From positions 1-64,000 of the forward strand of contig DAOUBW010000027.1 of NCBI GenBank assembly GCA_034432555.1: 64,000 nucleotides of DNA, in the 5' to 3' direction. The stretch's first letter is position 1, and each line of letters starts with the position of its first letter. A program made the position numbers and the translations under genes. Positions 8,376 through 16,872 of this stretch are shown here, piece by piece. The stretch is from CP2-2F sp034432555 (lineage in GTDB: Bacteria > Chloroflexota > Anaerolineae > Aggregatilineales > UBA2796). The notes beneath the pieces are model-generated. The model saw nothing but the letters and a program-made list of their open reading frames with translations. It had not been told where the DNA came from and searched no databases.

Positions 8376-9530
8376 TTAGCGAAACGCAGCTGTGTAGCGC
8401 ACTGAGTCAAGTGTTGGTGCGTTTATGAGTGCTTGCTGTGCTGCTGCGTCGCCTTTGAGTGTAGCCAAGAAGAAGGCTGTTGCAAAGTGCTGGACGATGG
8501 CATGTGCCTGATCAGCTTCCCATACGGCGTCGTTACAGCGCGCAGTGCGCCCTGCCAAGACGGGTAAGCAGTCCGAGAAAAGGGTGTGTTCGGCGCCCTC
8601 AAAGCTGAGCAGTGCCTTTTGCGTGCTGCTGATCTGCTCATAAACGCGGTAGGCGTCGCGCTCAGGCGGCGTGACGCTATCCGCCGTGCCAACCATGACG
8701 AAAGTTGGGGCACGCACGGCAGCCAAGCCTTTCTCGCCCATGATGGGCGCATTGAAAGGTGCCAGCGCCAGCACCGCCGCCACACGCGGATCGTGCGGCA
8801 GGGCTAACGTTTGCGTGGCAGTATCCGTGCTGAGGATCGGCGCAAGAATTGGCTCGGCGCGTTGGGCAAGGCAGGCAAAGTCAAAGCCGAGGTCTTCCGC
8901 CGCGCAGTATGCCGCCAAAGCGCGGAAATCAAGCTGTGCGCCACCTGCCGCCAACGCCGTATAGCCGCCGTAGGAATGCCCACTCACGCCGATCTGGTCA
9001 AGCGCCAACATGCCATAAAAGACGCTCTGCGGATCGGCGTTTTGGCGCTCTGCCCAAGCAATCATCTGCATTACGTCACGCGGGCGCGTATACCAGCCAA
9101 GCGTCAAGCCTGTGGCGGAGTCGGTATCGCCAAAGGTGCTGCCTGGATGGTTGATCGAGATCACAACGAAGCCATGCGCGGCGAGATGTTCGACAAGGAA
9201 GGTGCTTTGTGCGGCGATGCTGCCATAGCCGTGCGAGAAGATGATCAATGGGTAAGGTGCGCCGTTTCGCTCTGGAACAGCCGACTCAACGGCGGCTTGA
9301 CTGCGTTTGCCCAAGCCATATTGCATTATGCCTTGCCCTGTGTTCGGCTGGGCGGGATACCAAATGAAGCCTTCTAGGACTCGGTTGGTGTTGCTTGCGT
9401 CACGCAGGCGCGCCACGCCAAGGGCGTATTGCCCTTGGGCGGCATACGGCAGTTGATCAGCTTGCGCGGCGGCGCTCAAAGGGATGCTCAATAGGCTAAG
9501 CGCGACAAGGCAGAGGCTGAGAAAACGCAT
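8376..9530 (-). CDS. Secreted alpha/beta hydrolase (dienelactone hydrolase/PAF-acetylhydrolase-like)
   Basis: The 384-residue protein starts with a clear signal peptide ('LCLVALSLLSIPLSAAAQA'). The catalytic elbow GHSYGGY places the nucleophile near Ser186; 'IIFSHGYGS' looks like the oxyanion-hole strand; a late Asp ('GTADSVTPPERD') and His ('GAEHTLF') complete the expected triad. The substrate is unknown; relatives cleave ester bonds. The start at 9530 is preferred over an in-frame one at 9584 because it opens the signal peptide, has GGAG upstream and avoids overlap with the next gene. It is a paralogue of the gene at 9921-11105, sharing 'PERDxYxxYE' and 'FATAFFLxxLKGDA'. Confidence 0.85.
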   Translation of the reverse strand: MRFLSLCLVALSLLSIPLSAAAQADQLPYAAQGQYALGVARLRDASNTNRVLEGFIWYPAQPNTGQGIMQYGLGKRSQAAVESAVPERNGAPYPLIIFSHGYGSIAAQSTFLVEHLAAHGFVVISINHPGSTFGDTDSATGLTLGWYTRPRDVMQMIAWAERQNADPQSVFYGMLALDQIGVSGHSYGGYTALAAGGAQLDFRALAAYCAAEDLGFDFACLAQRAEPILAPILSTDTATQTLALPHDPRVAAVLALAPFNAPIMGEKGLAAVRAPTFVMVGTADSVTPPERDAYRVYEQISSTQKALLSFEGAEHTLFSDCLPVLAGRTARCNDAVWEADQAHAIVQHFATAFFLATLKGDAAAQQALINAPTLDSVRYTAAFR

Positions 9531-9555
9531 AAGAAAGGCGCTCCGAATGCTGTGG

Positions 9556-9837
9556 CTAGGGCAAGGTGTTGATCTGTGCGGCAAGGGCGAAATCCTTCTC
9601 GGTGATGCCGCCTGAGTCGTGCGTGGTGAGCGCCAACCTTACGCGGTTGTAGGTAATCGTAATATCAGGGTGATGCCCTGCTGCCTCTGCCAGATGCCCA
9701 ACTGCGCCCACAAACGTGAGTGCGGCAGTGAAATCCCTCAGGATGAAGGTGCGCGTCAGCATGTCGCCCTCTAACGCCCAGCCGCGAACGCTTGCTAAAT
9801 GTTCGTTAATCTGCGCTTCAGTCAGTTTTGCAGCCAT
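9556..9837 (-). CDS. phhB: Pterin-4a-carbinolamine dehydratase
   Basis: A small cytosolic enzyme of 93 residues that dehydrates 4a-hydroxytetrahydropterin, regenerating pterin cofactor for aromatic amino-acid hydroxylases; some family members act in molybdopterin or regulatory roles. The family fingerprint AEAAGHHPDI with 'NRVRLALTTHDSGGIT' is intact and the length is normal. ATG at 9837 is chosen because GGAG lies 8 bases upstream; an in-frame ATG at 9855 lacks this. The hydrolase downstream on the same strand starts 25 bases after its stop, so they are probably co-transcribed. I see no phenylalanine hydroxylase in the window. Confidence 0.92.
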   Translation of the reverse strand: MAAKLTEAQINEHLASVRGWALEGDMLTRTFILRDFTAALTFVGAVGHLAEAAGHHPDITITYNRVRLALTTHDSGGITEKDFALAAQINTLP

Positions 9838-9869
9838 TTTCGACTCCGTTTGCATACAATCATAGGATT

Positions 9870-9885
9870 GGGATCAACTGATCCC
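9870..9885. promoter_or_regulatory. Palindrome in divergent phhB/hydrolase region
   Basis: GGGATC (9870-9875) and GATCCC (9880-9885) form a 6-base inverted repeat with a 4-base centre, midway between the divergent starts at 9837 and 9921. It could be a shared operator. No protein can be assigned. Confidence 0.3.
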
Positions 9886-9920
9886 TCTAGAATCATAACC
9901 AATCACGGAGAGAATGACCC

Positions 9921-11105
9921 ATGTTAAAACGCCTGATGGCAGCCCTGTTAGGTGGATTGCTTTTCGCTAGCAGCCTGAGCAGTGCCGCTGCCCTTGAACG
10001 TCCGGACGCGCCCACCTACGGCAAGCGCGGTGCCTATGCCGTTGGCACGCGAGAATTGATGCTCGACGAAACACCGCCGCTGATGATCACCATTTGGTAC
10101 CCGGCGGCAAACCCAGAGCGCCTCCCACAGCGCACAACCTATCAGTACGGACCGATCACGGGTGAAGGGCGTGCCTTGCGGGATGCCGCTGTTGATCTGC
10201 GCGGTGCGCCTTATCCGCTGATCATCTTTTCGCATGGGCTAGGCGGCGCACGCCTGCAATCCGTGTTCTATGCCGAACACCTTGCCTCACATGGCTTTGT
10301 GGTGATGGCAGCCGATCATCGCGGCAGCACCTTTGGCGACTTGCTGCTAGGACAGGTGAACCGTATCTTAGAGAGCTTTGCGCACCGCCCGCTAGAAATC
10401 TTGCGCCAGCTAGAATACGCTGTGAGGCTGAATGCCGAAGGCAGCTTTGCAGGCGCTATTGATACCGACACTGTCGGTGTGACAGGGCATTCTTTCGGCG
10501 GCTATACGACGCTGGCTGCCGCGGGCGCCCGCCTGAATATCAATGGCATTCGGGAAGGCTGTGAAGGTGGCAAACTGCCCGCGCAGCTTTGCCTCTACAT
10601 ACAGTCCGAAGCGGTCATTTGGGAAGCGCGTGGCTTGAGCGCCGCACCCGAAGGACTCTATCCGCCAACCACTGATCCGCGTATCAAGGCAGCTGTAGCG
10701 CTCGCGCCAAGCAGCGCGCCCTTATTCGGTGCGGAAGGCGCTGCGGCGCTGAGCGTGCCACTCATGATCATCGTTGGCAGCCAAGACCGCGCCACACCGC
10801 CTGAGCGCGACTCCTACCCGATCTACGAGTCAGTCAGCAGCATACAAAAGGCGATGGTCGTCTTTGAAAACGCAGGACACTACATCTTTGTGGATGAATG
10901 CGCGCCTGCGCTCATCGCGCTGGGACGTTTCGAGCAATGCTCAGATTTGGTGTGGGATATGCGCCGCGCTCACGATCTGACCAATCACTTTGCCACAGCC
11001 TTCTTTCTACACGCGCTCAAGGGCGATGCACAGGCAAAGGCGGCGCTCAACCCTGCAACTGCGAATTTCTTGGGCATTAGCTATCGGCGCGATGGATCAT
11101 GGTAG
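9921..11105 (+). CDS. Secreted alpha/beta hydrolase, paralogue of 8376-9530
   Basis: A 394-residue exported hydrolase with a signal peptide ('LMAALLGGLLFASSLSSAAA'), the nucleophile elbow GHSFGGY (Ser about 191), 'IIFSHGLGG' before it, and late acid and histidine segments ('GSQDRATPPERDSY', 'ENAGHYIFV'). Four Cys occur in the second half and may form disulfides. It is similar along its whole length to the minus-strand hydrolase 84 bases past the pterin dehydratase gene. The substrate is unknown. GGAGAG precedes the ATG. The stop overlaps the convergent lectin-like gene by 9 bases. Confidence 0.85.
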   Translation: MLKRLMAALLGGLLFASSLSSAAALERPDAPTYGKRGAYAVGTRELMLDETPPLMITIWYPAANPERLPQRTTYQYGPITGEGRALRDAAVDLRGAPYPLIIFSHGLGGARLQSVFYAEHLASHGFVVMAADHRGSTFGDLLLGQVNRILESFAHRPLEILRQLEYAVRLNAEGSFAGAIDTDTVGVTGHSFGGYTTLAAAGARLNINGIREGCEGGKLPAQLCLYIQSEAVIWEARGLSAAPEGLYPPTTDPRIKAAVALAPSSAPLFGAEGAAALSVPLMIIVGSQDRATPPERDSYPIYESVSSIQKAMVVFENAGHYIFVDECAPALIALGRFEQCSDLVWDMRRAHDLTNHFATAFFLHALKGDAQAKAALNPATANFLGISYRRDGSW

Positions 11106-11852
11106 CGCAAGCGGCGCTATCTCCAGATCGGCAATCTCTAACCATTGCGGCTGCTCAATGCTCAGGATGCCAAAGCGCAGCGCGCCTTGGGGCGTGATGA
11201 CGGCGTATTGGTTATCCATCCACGCGATGAAGCCAAGCGGCGGGCGCGGCGCATAAGGCGTGCTAAGGACAAGGGCATCATCCACATAAAAGCGAACGCT
11301 ACGCGGCAGCCAGTCAAGGCGGTAGGTGTGCCAGGCGCGCATGTCTGCCGCCAAAGGCGACTCTGCCACACCGATTGCCCACTGCGCGATGTGCCACAAA
11401 CGCCGATACAACGTCGGTGAGCGCATCAGCAAGAAGCCTAGCGGTGCAAAGGGCGCCAGGGCAAGGAAGGCAGGGCGCGAGAAATCGCCAATGGCTGCCT
11501 TCCAGCCGCTGCCTTGCACGTCCCGCGCAAAGGGCATATTATGCGGCGGTGCGCCAAAGAAAAACCAGGCATAGCGCGGCAAGCGCGGCACACTCTGGTT
11601 GGGCATAAAAGGCTGATTCCAAAAGCCAAAGCCTGCCGTGCCGCGCAAAGCAGGCTCATCGCCTGAAAAGCACGCCCGCAGGTGCAGCCGCAAGGGCGGG
11701 CGGTGCGGATAGGCAGCACGGCGCAGATCAGCATAATCATAAAGCTGGGCGTCGGCGTAGGTGTCCGCCAATGTGGGCGGCAGGCGCAGCAGCGTGCTTT
11801 CCGCGCCCTGCTCCACCACGCCACCGCCGATCTCAAGGTAGCTAAGCGGCAT
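11097..11852 (-). CDS. Concanavalin A-like (GH16-like) jelly-roll protein
   Basis: A 251-residue protein with the pattern of a laminarinase-type beta-jelly roll: 'RLHLRACFSG', 'GFGFWNQPFM', 'WHTYRLDWLPRSVRFYVDD' and a closing 'IADLEIAPL' strand. The GH16 catalytic ExDxxE motif is not obvious, so it may bind sugar or be a non-catalytic relative. No signal peptide is seen. The start at ATG 11852 overlaps the end of the upstream membrane-protein gene by 11 bases, suggesting translational coupling; GTG at 11876 is the alternative. Third gene of an operon with an epimerase and a four-helix membrane protein. Confidence 0.65.
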   Translation of the reverse strand: MPLSYLEIGGGVVEQGAESTLLRLPPTLADTYADAQLYDYADLRRAAYPHRPPLRLHLRACFSGDEPALRGTAGFGFWNQPFMPNQSVPRLPRYAWFFFGAPPHNMPFARDVQGSGWKAAIGDFSRPAFLALAPFAPLGFLLMRSPTLYRRLWHIAQWAIGVAESPLAADMRAWHTYRLDWLPRSVRFYVDDALVLSTPYAPRPPLGFIAWMDNQYAVITPQGALRFGILSIEQPQWLEIADLEIAPLALP

Positions 11853-12309
11853 CGTAGAATTGGCGGGCAGGCGCACGGTTCAAGTACCACGTCACATAGA
11901 GTGGAATTAAGGTGAGCAGCGGCACTTGGCAGAGCAGCATCGGCGCAGCACCTGAAAGGCTGCCGCTGACTTCGGGCAGGTTGGGTGCGCTGCCCAGGCT
12001 GCTGATGAGGCGCGCCGCGCTGAACAACGCCTGCACCCATACCATGCCAATCAGGAACAAGCGCACACCACGCGGTCTACCGATCCATGCCGCAATGCAG
12101 GCAACCAAGGTGATCACACCAAGCGTCACCGCCAGCCAACCGACGCTGCCGCCCATAAAATCTATGCCAACCAAGCGCTGCGTCAGCGATGACCACGCCA
12201 TCAGCAACAGCGGCAGCATGGGCAGCAAGCCATAGCCAACCGCTGTCGCCGCGATAGCGATCATCAACCCTAGCGGGCGGTAACGCCGTTTACGTTCGGC
12301 TTTGCTCAT
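11842..12309 (-). CDS. Small membrane protein, function unknown
   Basis: A 155-residue protein with a basic N-terminus (KAERKRRYR) and about four membrane helices: 'LGLMIAIAATAVGYGLLPML', one near 60-80 ('LAVTLGVITLVACIAAWI'), one near 90-105 and a last near 130-145. I do not recognise a family. The ATG at 12309 shares ATGA with the stop codon of the epimerase gene, a 4-base overlap typical of coupled translation. Its end overlaps the lectin-like gene. The context suggests an envelope or glycan-related unit. Confidence 0.7.
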   Translation of the reverse strand: MSKAERKRRYRPLGLMIAIAATAVGYGLLPMLPLLLMAWSSLTQRLVGIDFMGGSVGWLAVTLGVITLVACIAAWIGRPRGVRLFLIGMVWVQALFSAARLISSLGSAPNLPEVSGSLSGAAPMLLCQVPLLTLIPLYVTWYLNRAPARQFYDAA

Positions 12310-13319
12310 GTCCGCTTCTTCCGCCTCCAAATGCCCTGTTCCTCATACCATGCCAGCGTATGGCGCACACCCTCGCGGAACGAAATCGGTGTGAAGCCGA
12401 GTTCACGGCGCGCTTTCTCGCTGCTGACGCGCCAATTGTTAAAGACATACGAGCGCAAGTTGAGCGGATAGTATGGCTCGATGCGCGTATATTCACTGAG
12501 CGCAGTCCACAAGCGCGCTAAGAGGATCATTGACCAGCCCGGTATATTCAGGCGAAAGGACGAGATGTCGGCTTCCGTGCTGACGATTTGGTTTGCCTCG
12601 CGGTGTGTGAGCGTTTCCCCGCATAGATTATAGACCTCACCGACCCTGCCGTTGTGCAGCGCGCCTAGAATGCCCTGTGCCACATCGCCAACGTAAGTTG
12701 GAAAGGTGATGTAATTCCCGCCGTCTACCTGAATGCGAATGCCTTTCAGGGCATCCTCAATGAACAAGCGGTTGAAGGCATAGCGTCCGCCGGGTCCGTA
12801 AAAGGCGCCGGGACGCAGCACAACGGCAGGCAGACCATGCTCACGGTATGCCTGTACTGCCAGCGTCTCGGCGTGCAGCTTGCTGCGCTGATAGGGATCC
12901 AGCGGATTGGTTGGGTGCGTTTCGTCCACAAGCCGTTCTGCCAGCGGCTTGCCAACCACAACCACCGTCGAGACGTGGACGTATTTCTGCACTTGGGCAA
13001 TCTGCGCGGCGTGCATCACGTTGGCAGCCCCTGCCACATTGGTGCGCTCAAACTGATCGCGCTTGCCCCAAAAGGCAAACTTTGCCGCTGCGTGAACCAC
13101 ATAGCGGCAGCCTTGCACTGCCTCACGGATCAAATCGACATTGGTTACGTCACCTTGAACAATCTGGACGCCTTCACCAAGTTTTGCCAGCCACGGATGG
13201 CGTTCAGGTTGGCGGGTGAGGGCGCGCACGCGGTAGCCAGCTTGCAAAAGGGCAGGCAGCAGCGCGTAGCCCAAATGCCCGGTGCCCCCTGTGACAAAAA
13301 TTGTGGGATGATCGTGCAT
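12306..13319 (-). CDS. NAD-dependent epimerase/dehydratase (extended SDR)
   Basis: The 337-residue protein has a Rossmann dinucleotide-binding motif TGGTGHLG (10-17), the Ser strand 'YVHVSTVVVVG' and the catalytic pair YQRSK (Tyr143, Lys147). It is closest in style to the dihydroflavonol-reductase/3-beta-HSD-like branch ('AAKFAFWG', 'TYVGDVAQG'), so the substrate could be a sugar nucleotide, a sterol-like or a hopanoid-like compound. The start at 13319 is chosen because the Rossmann fold begins there and GGAA is 10 bases upstream; further upstream reading has no homology-like features. It is the first gene of a three-gene operon running to 11097. Confidence 0.87.
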   Translation of the reverse strand: MHDHPTIFVTGGTGHLGYALLPALLQAGYRVRALTRQPERHPWLAKLGEGVQIVQGDVTNVDLIREAVQGCRYVVHAAAKFAFWGKRDQFERTNVAGAANVMHAAQIAQVQKYVHVSTVVVVGKPLAERLVDETHPTNPLDPYQRSKLHAETLAVQAYREHGLPAVVLRPGAFYGPGGRYAFNRLFIEDALKGIRIQVDGGNYITFPTYVGDVAQGILGALHNGRVGEVYNLCGETLTHREANQIVSTEADISSFRLNIPGWSMILLARLWTALSEYTRIEPYYPLNLRSYVFNNWRVSSEKARRELGFTPISFREGVRHTLAWYEEQGIWRRKKRT

Positions 13320-13438
13320 AGTGAGATGATTCCTTTTCGACGTGGGCATTGTAACATGCTCTGGGGCGCTTTCGGTAAGCGGGCTTGACTCGTCCCGTCG
13401 CTTCCGTGCCCCCACAGTTAGGAGCGCTGCCCAAAGCA

Positions 13439-13447
13439 TGGTAAAAT
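13439..13447 (+). promoter_or_regulatory. Extended -10 promoter (TGGTAAAAT) for the lipoprotein/polyferredoxin operon
   Basis: TGG plus TAAAAT forms an extended -10 about 42 bases before the ATG at 13489. The same nine bases recur upstream of the glycosyltransferase (33025) and upstream of proA (56627). Confidence 0.5.
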
Positions 13448-13488
13448 CAATCTAGACACTTGCGCTTGTAGCCTGAGGTTCACACACC

Positions 13489-13890
13489 ATGACGCGTCTT
13501 GTGCAGGCAGCCCTTCTGATCGTATGTGCGTTCCTATTGGCAAGCTGCCGACAATCCGCCCAACCGATGCCCACCCCCGATCCTGACATCCAGCTTGAGT
13601 GGCTGCCAGCCGATAAGCCCTTTCGCGTCGGCTTAGATGCCCTGATCTTCAGCTTAAAAAACGCCCAAGCCGAGCCAATTCGCGGTGCGCTGATCGAGGT
13701 GCGCGGCGATATGAATCACGCTGGCATGGTGCCGGTGGACGGTAGGGCAGAAGGCGGCACCGATGATGGACGTTACGTTGTGCCATTTGAGTGGACGATG
13801 GGCGGCGATTGGATACTCACTGTGCGCGCCACCTTGCCCGACGGACGCAGCACACAGCGCCGCTATGAGGTACAGGTGCGCGCCCCATGA
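13489..13890 (+). CDS. FixH/YtkA-like lipoprotein
   Basis: A 133-residue exported lipoprotein: a hydrophobic signal followed by the lipobox LASC (Cys about 20), then a beta-sandwich of the YtkA/FixH kind. The segment 'GDMNHAGMVP' with clustered Met and His is typical of this family and could touch copper. It overlaps the polyferredoxin gene by 4 bases (ATGA), as FixH-like genes often accompany FixG-like ones. A role in metal-centre or oxidase assembly outside the membrane is inferred from this pairing. No oxidase subunits are in the window. Confidence 0.75.
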   Translation: MTRLVQAALLIVCAFLLASCRQSAQPMPTPDPDIQLEWLPADKPFRVGLDALIFSLKNAQAEPIRGALIEVRGDMNHAGMVPVDGRAEGGTDDGRYVVPFEWTMGGDWILTVRATLPDGRSTQRRYEVQVRAP

Positions 13891-15392
13891 GCCGCAGCAC
13901 GCTGCTTTATCAGCCGCCGCTGGATGCCCTGCGCCTGCCATTGATCGGGCGCTTGCTGAAGGCGCGGCACGGACGCCTGCTCTTGCAAATACCGCTATTT
14001 CTTGCGGCAGCCCTGCTCACCTATGATGGCTTCACCGGCGAACAGATCGCCTCGCGCAATTTGGCGACGGTTGGCGCGTGGGTGCATTATCGCGGCTTGG
14101 TGATCCTCGCCTTGCTGCTGGCGGGCAACCTGTTTTGTATGGGCTGCCCGTTCACGCTGCCGCGCACACTTGCCAAGCGTTTGGCAGGCAGCGGCAAACG
14201 CTTTCCGCGCCTGCTGCGGAACAAATGGCTTGCCATTGGCGGCTTATTCCTGATCTTCTGGCTGTATGAAGTGACCGATATGTGGGCGAGTCCGTTGCTG
14301 ACGGCATGGTTGATCGTCGCCTATTTTGCGGCGTCTTTTGTCTTGGAACTCATCTTCACGGAATCGCCCTTTTGCAAGTACATTTGCCCGTTAGGCGCCT
14401 TCAACTTTGCCTACAGCACGCTCTCGCCGCTGCAAATCGGCGTGCGCGATGCAAAGACGTGCCAAACTTGCGTGGGCAAAGAATGCATCAACGGCAGCTA
14501 CAGCGCGCAGCCCGTCATTTTGCCTGACCAGATCAGTGAACGTCCGCCCATTCAGCATGATCAGCGCGGTGTGCTTGGCTGCGGCACGCTGCTCTATGCG
14601 CCGCAGATCAAAAGCAACATGGATTGCACCTTCTGCCTTGACTGTGCGCGTGCCTGCCCGCATGACAACGTTATCTTAGGCGTGCGCTCGCCTGCCCGCG
14701 AACTGCGCCAGCCGCACAGGCTGCCCAAACGTTGGGACGTGAACTTTTTGCTGGTGGCGCTGGCATTCATGGGCATTGTGAACGCCTTCGGCATGGTGCC
14801 GCCCATCTATGCCCTGCTGCGCGACTTGGCGTTAACGCTCGGCACAAACGCTGAATGGCTGTTGCTGCTGATCGTGTTCTTCGTCGGCAGCATCGCGCTA
14901 CCCGCTTTGCTCAGCATTGGCGCGGCGCGGCTGGCAAACCTGCTAACAGGCAAACGGCAGCGTCCGCACCTGCTGCGCGATACCTTCGCCGCTTTTGCAC
15001 CTGCCTTTGTGCCGATTGGTGCAGGCATTTGGGCAGCACACTACGGCTTTCACTTCATCATCGGCGCGCTGACGATCATCCCCGTCTTTCACAACTTCCT
15101 GCTTGACCACGGCATTACACTTTTCGGTACGCAGGTGAACTGGCAGCTTGGCGGCGTTGCCAGTGCGGAGCAGTTCGCCATTGTTCAGGTGATCTTGCTG
15201 ATCGGCGGCTACCTTGCCAGCATGATGCTGGCGCGGCGCATCGCTGTGCGCGAGTACGGCGTGGCGCGCTCACAGTTGGCGTTTCTGCCTTATGCGCTGC
15301 TCTTTTTGGCGCTGCTCTTGGCTGCTTTTTTCATCTTCAGCCAGCCGATGGAAATGCGCGGCACGGCTGAGCTAGATGGCTTGTTTCACTGA
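13887..15392 (+). CDS. Membrane 4Fe-4S polyferredoxin (FixG/NosR/NapH-like)
   Basis: The 501-residue membrane protein has about ten hydrophobic helices and several Cys groups: C84/C87, C163/C167 ('FCKYICPLGAF'), C192/C195/C200 and C247-x2-C-x2-C-x3-CP (247-257), the last a classical 4Fe-4S ferredoxin motif. FixG/NosR/NapH-type proteins pass electrons across the membrane to maturation or reductase systems. The lipoprotein upstream overlaps it by 4 bases. Its 3' end overlaps the convergent XdhC gene by 7 bases. The electron donor and acceptor cannot be read here. The cluster-binding region sits between helix pairs and is probably cytoplasmic. Confidence 0.85.
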   Translation: MSRSTLLYQPPLDALRLPLIGRLLKARHGRLLLQIPLFLAAALLTYDGFTGEQIASRNLATVGAWVHYRGLVILALLLAGNLFCMGCPFTLPRTLAKRLAGSGKRFPRLLRNKWLAIGGLFLIFWLYEVTDMWASPLLTAWLIVAYFAASFVLELIFTESPFCKYICPLGAFNFAYSTLSPLQIGVRDAKTCQTCVGKECINGSYSAQPVILPDQISERPPIQHDQRGVLGCGTLLYAPQIKSNMDCTFCLDCARACPHDNVILGVRSPARELRQPHRLPKRWDVNFLLVALAFMGIVNAFGMVPPIYALLRDLALTLGTNAEWLLLLIVFFVGSIALPALLSIGAARLANLLTGKRQRPHLLRDTFAAFAPAFVPIGAGIWAAHYGFHFIIGALTIIPVFHNFLLDHGITLFGTQVNWQLGGVASAEQFAIVQVILLIGGYLASMMLARRIAVREYGVARSQLAFLPYALLFLALLLAAFFIFSQPMEMRGTAELDGLFH

Positions 15393-16213
15393 GCATCGGC
15401 CTGTTGTGGCGTGCCGATCCACTGCATAGGCTTGCCATCGCCGCCGCGCCGCAGCATGACGATTTCCGCCATGATGCTCAGGGCAATCTCTTGCGGCGTC
15501 TCGGCGTTTAGCTCCAAGCCAATGGGCGCACGGACGCGGGCAAGCTGCTCACGGCTGACGCCGCGTGCTTCCAGCGCCTTCACGGTCAGCGCCCAGCGGC
15601 GGCGGCTGCCGATCAAGCCAATGTAGGGAATGGGTGCGCTCAGCAGTGCTGGGAAAAGTTGTTCATCTACGGGCAAGCCGCGTGTGACGGCTGCCACGTA
15701 GGTGTGCGGCGTCAGTGGAATACGCGCCACGACTTCACTCGGCGGCGCCACGATGTAGCCGTGCATGTTCGGAATATGCTCCGCGCTGCACAGCTCCGCG
15801 CGATCATCACTGACCAGCACGCGGAAGCCAAGCCATTTGCCCAGCTCTGCCAGCGCCTTGCCCACATGCCCACAGCCGATCACGACCAACGTCGGCAGCA
15901 CACCGTAAGGCTCTACGAAAATATCCGCGCTGCCGCCACACACGCCCGGATCGCCGTCGCGCAAATCGTTCAGCGTATAGCTGACCATGCGCGGCTGCCC
16001 ATCAGCAAGTGCCGCCAAGCCATCCTGAATAACGCGCCCTTCCATCGCGCCGCCGCCAACCGTCCCCCTAATTTTCCCATCGCTGTAGATGAGCATTTTG
16101 CTGCCGGCGTGGCGCGGCATTGAGCCTTGCGTGCGGATGACAGTTGCCAGCGCAACGGCGCTGCCGGCTTGCTGTGCCTGATAAAGTGCTTCGAGTACGT
16201 TTTGTTCGTCCAT
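15386..16213 (-). CDS. XdhC/CoxI family molybdenum-enzyme accessory protein
   Basis: The 275-residue protein has an N-terminal XdhC_CoxI domain ('ALATVIRTQGSMPRHAGSKM', 'GTVGGGAMEG', a 'GDPGVCGGSADIF' segment) and a C-terminal Rossmann domain ('VVIGCGHVGKALAELG', 'IGLIGSRRRW'). Relatives bind and protect molybdenum cofactor and add the sulfido ligand to xanthine or CO dehydrogenases. The ATG at 16213 is where the domain begins; the open frame extends upstream but only overlies the regulator gene. No molybdenum hydroxylase gene is nearby. It follows the Rrf2 regulator on the same strand after 109 bases. Confidence 0.87.
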   Translation of the reverse strand: MDEQNVLEALYQAQQAGSAVALATVIRTQGSMPRHAGSKMLIYSDGKIRGTVGGGAMEGRVIQDGLAALADGQPRMVSYTLNDLRDGDPGVCGGSADIFVEPYGVLPTLVVIGCGHVGKALAELGKWLGFRVLVSDDRAELCSAEHIPNMHGYIVAPPSEVVARIPLTPHTYVAAVTRGLPVDEQLFPALLSAPIPYIGLIGSRRRWALTVKALEARGVSREQLARVRAPIGLELNAETPQEIALSIMAEIVMLRRGGDGKPMQWIGTPQQADAQ

Positions 16214-16322
16214 AGAAGGCTGCCCTGCTTGAAGGCGGTTGATTGAGAATAATTTTAGGGCATCAGGACGGAAAACACCACCGATGGCAAGTTTAAGATG
16301 CAGGGCGTTTAAGAGCGCGTCG

Positions 16323-16724
16323 CTATAAAAGATCGGCAAGGGTGGTCTTTTCCATAATCTCCAGCACACAATCGCGCACGCGGGTAAAAAGTGCCACCAA
16401 CGCTGCCTCTTTTTGGATAGGCGTGGTGCGGTAAAAATTCTTGCTGACGGTTTCGCTGGGCGCCAGCGGACCGTCCAGTAAGCGCACAATCTCGGCAATC
16501 GTGATGGTGTCGGCGGCTTTTGCAAGACGGTAGCCGCCGCGTTGCCCTTTCAGGCTTGCCAAATAGCCGCCACGCTTGAGCGTCAGAAGAATTTGCTCCA
16601 GAAATTTGGGCGGGATGGCTTGCGCTTGTGCGATTTTCTCGACCGAGGTGTGCTGCTCAGGTATTTGGCGTCCCAAATAAACCAAGGCTAAAAGGGCATA
16701 TTCACTGCGCGAAGATAACTTCAT
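16323..16724 (-). CDS. Rrf2 family transcriptional regulator
   Basis: A 133-residue winged-helix regulator opening with the family hallmark 'MKLSSRSEYALLALVYLG' and carrying 'SLKGQRGGYRLAK' at the wing. IscR- and NsrR-type members bind an Fe-S cluster through three Cys; this protein has a single Cys near its C-terminus, so a cluster of that kind is not possible. It is more like the CymR class in that respect. It lies upstream of xdhC on the same strand and may control it and the divergent proline dehydrogenase operon. Its own operator is not identified. Confidence 0.9.
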   Translation of the reverse strand: MKLSSRSEYALLALVYLGRQIPEQHTSVEKIAQAQAIPPKFLEQILLTLKRGGYLASLKGQRGGYRLAKAADTITIAEIVRLLDGPLAPSETVSKNFYRTTPIQKEAALVALFTRVRDCVLEIMEKTTLADLL

Positions 16725-16872
16725 TGTACAATCCCGTCAGGCAATAAAACTTAACTGATATTATAGCTTTAGTTTGCCTAGCGGCGATTTCAAAGCGTGG
16801 CTGGACTGCCGCTTTACCACATGGAGACGCCAAGGCGCAGATTCGCACTGCGCTAGGCTGCTGGGCAGGGCG

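Noticed and set aside
11438..12040. Open frame of 200 codons on the minus strand
   Set aside because: It runs out of frame across the lectin-like and membrane genes, which have better support.
15386..16525. A 379-codon XdhC protein starting at 16525
   Set aside because: The first 104 codons overlie the Rrf2 gene in another frame and have no XdhC features; the ATG at 16213 begins the domain.
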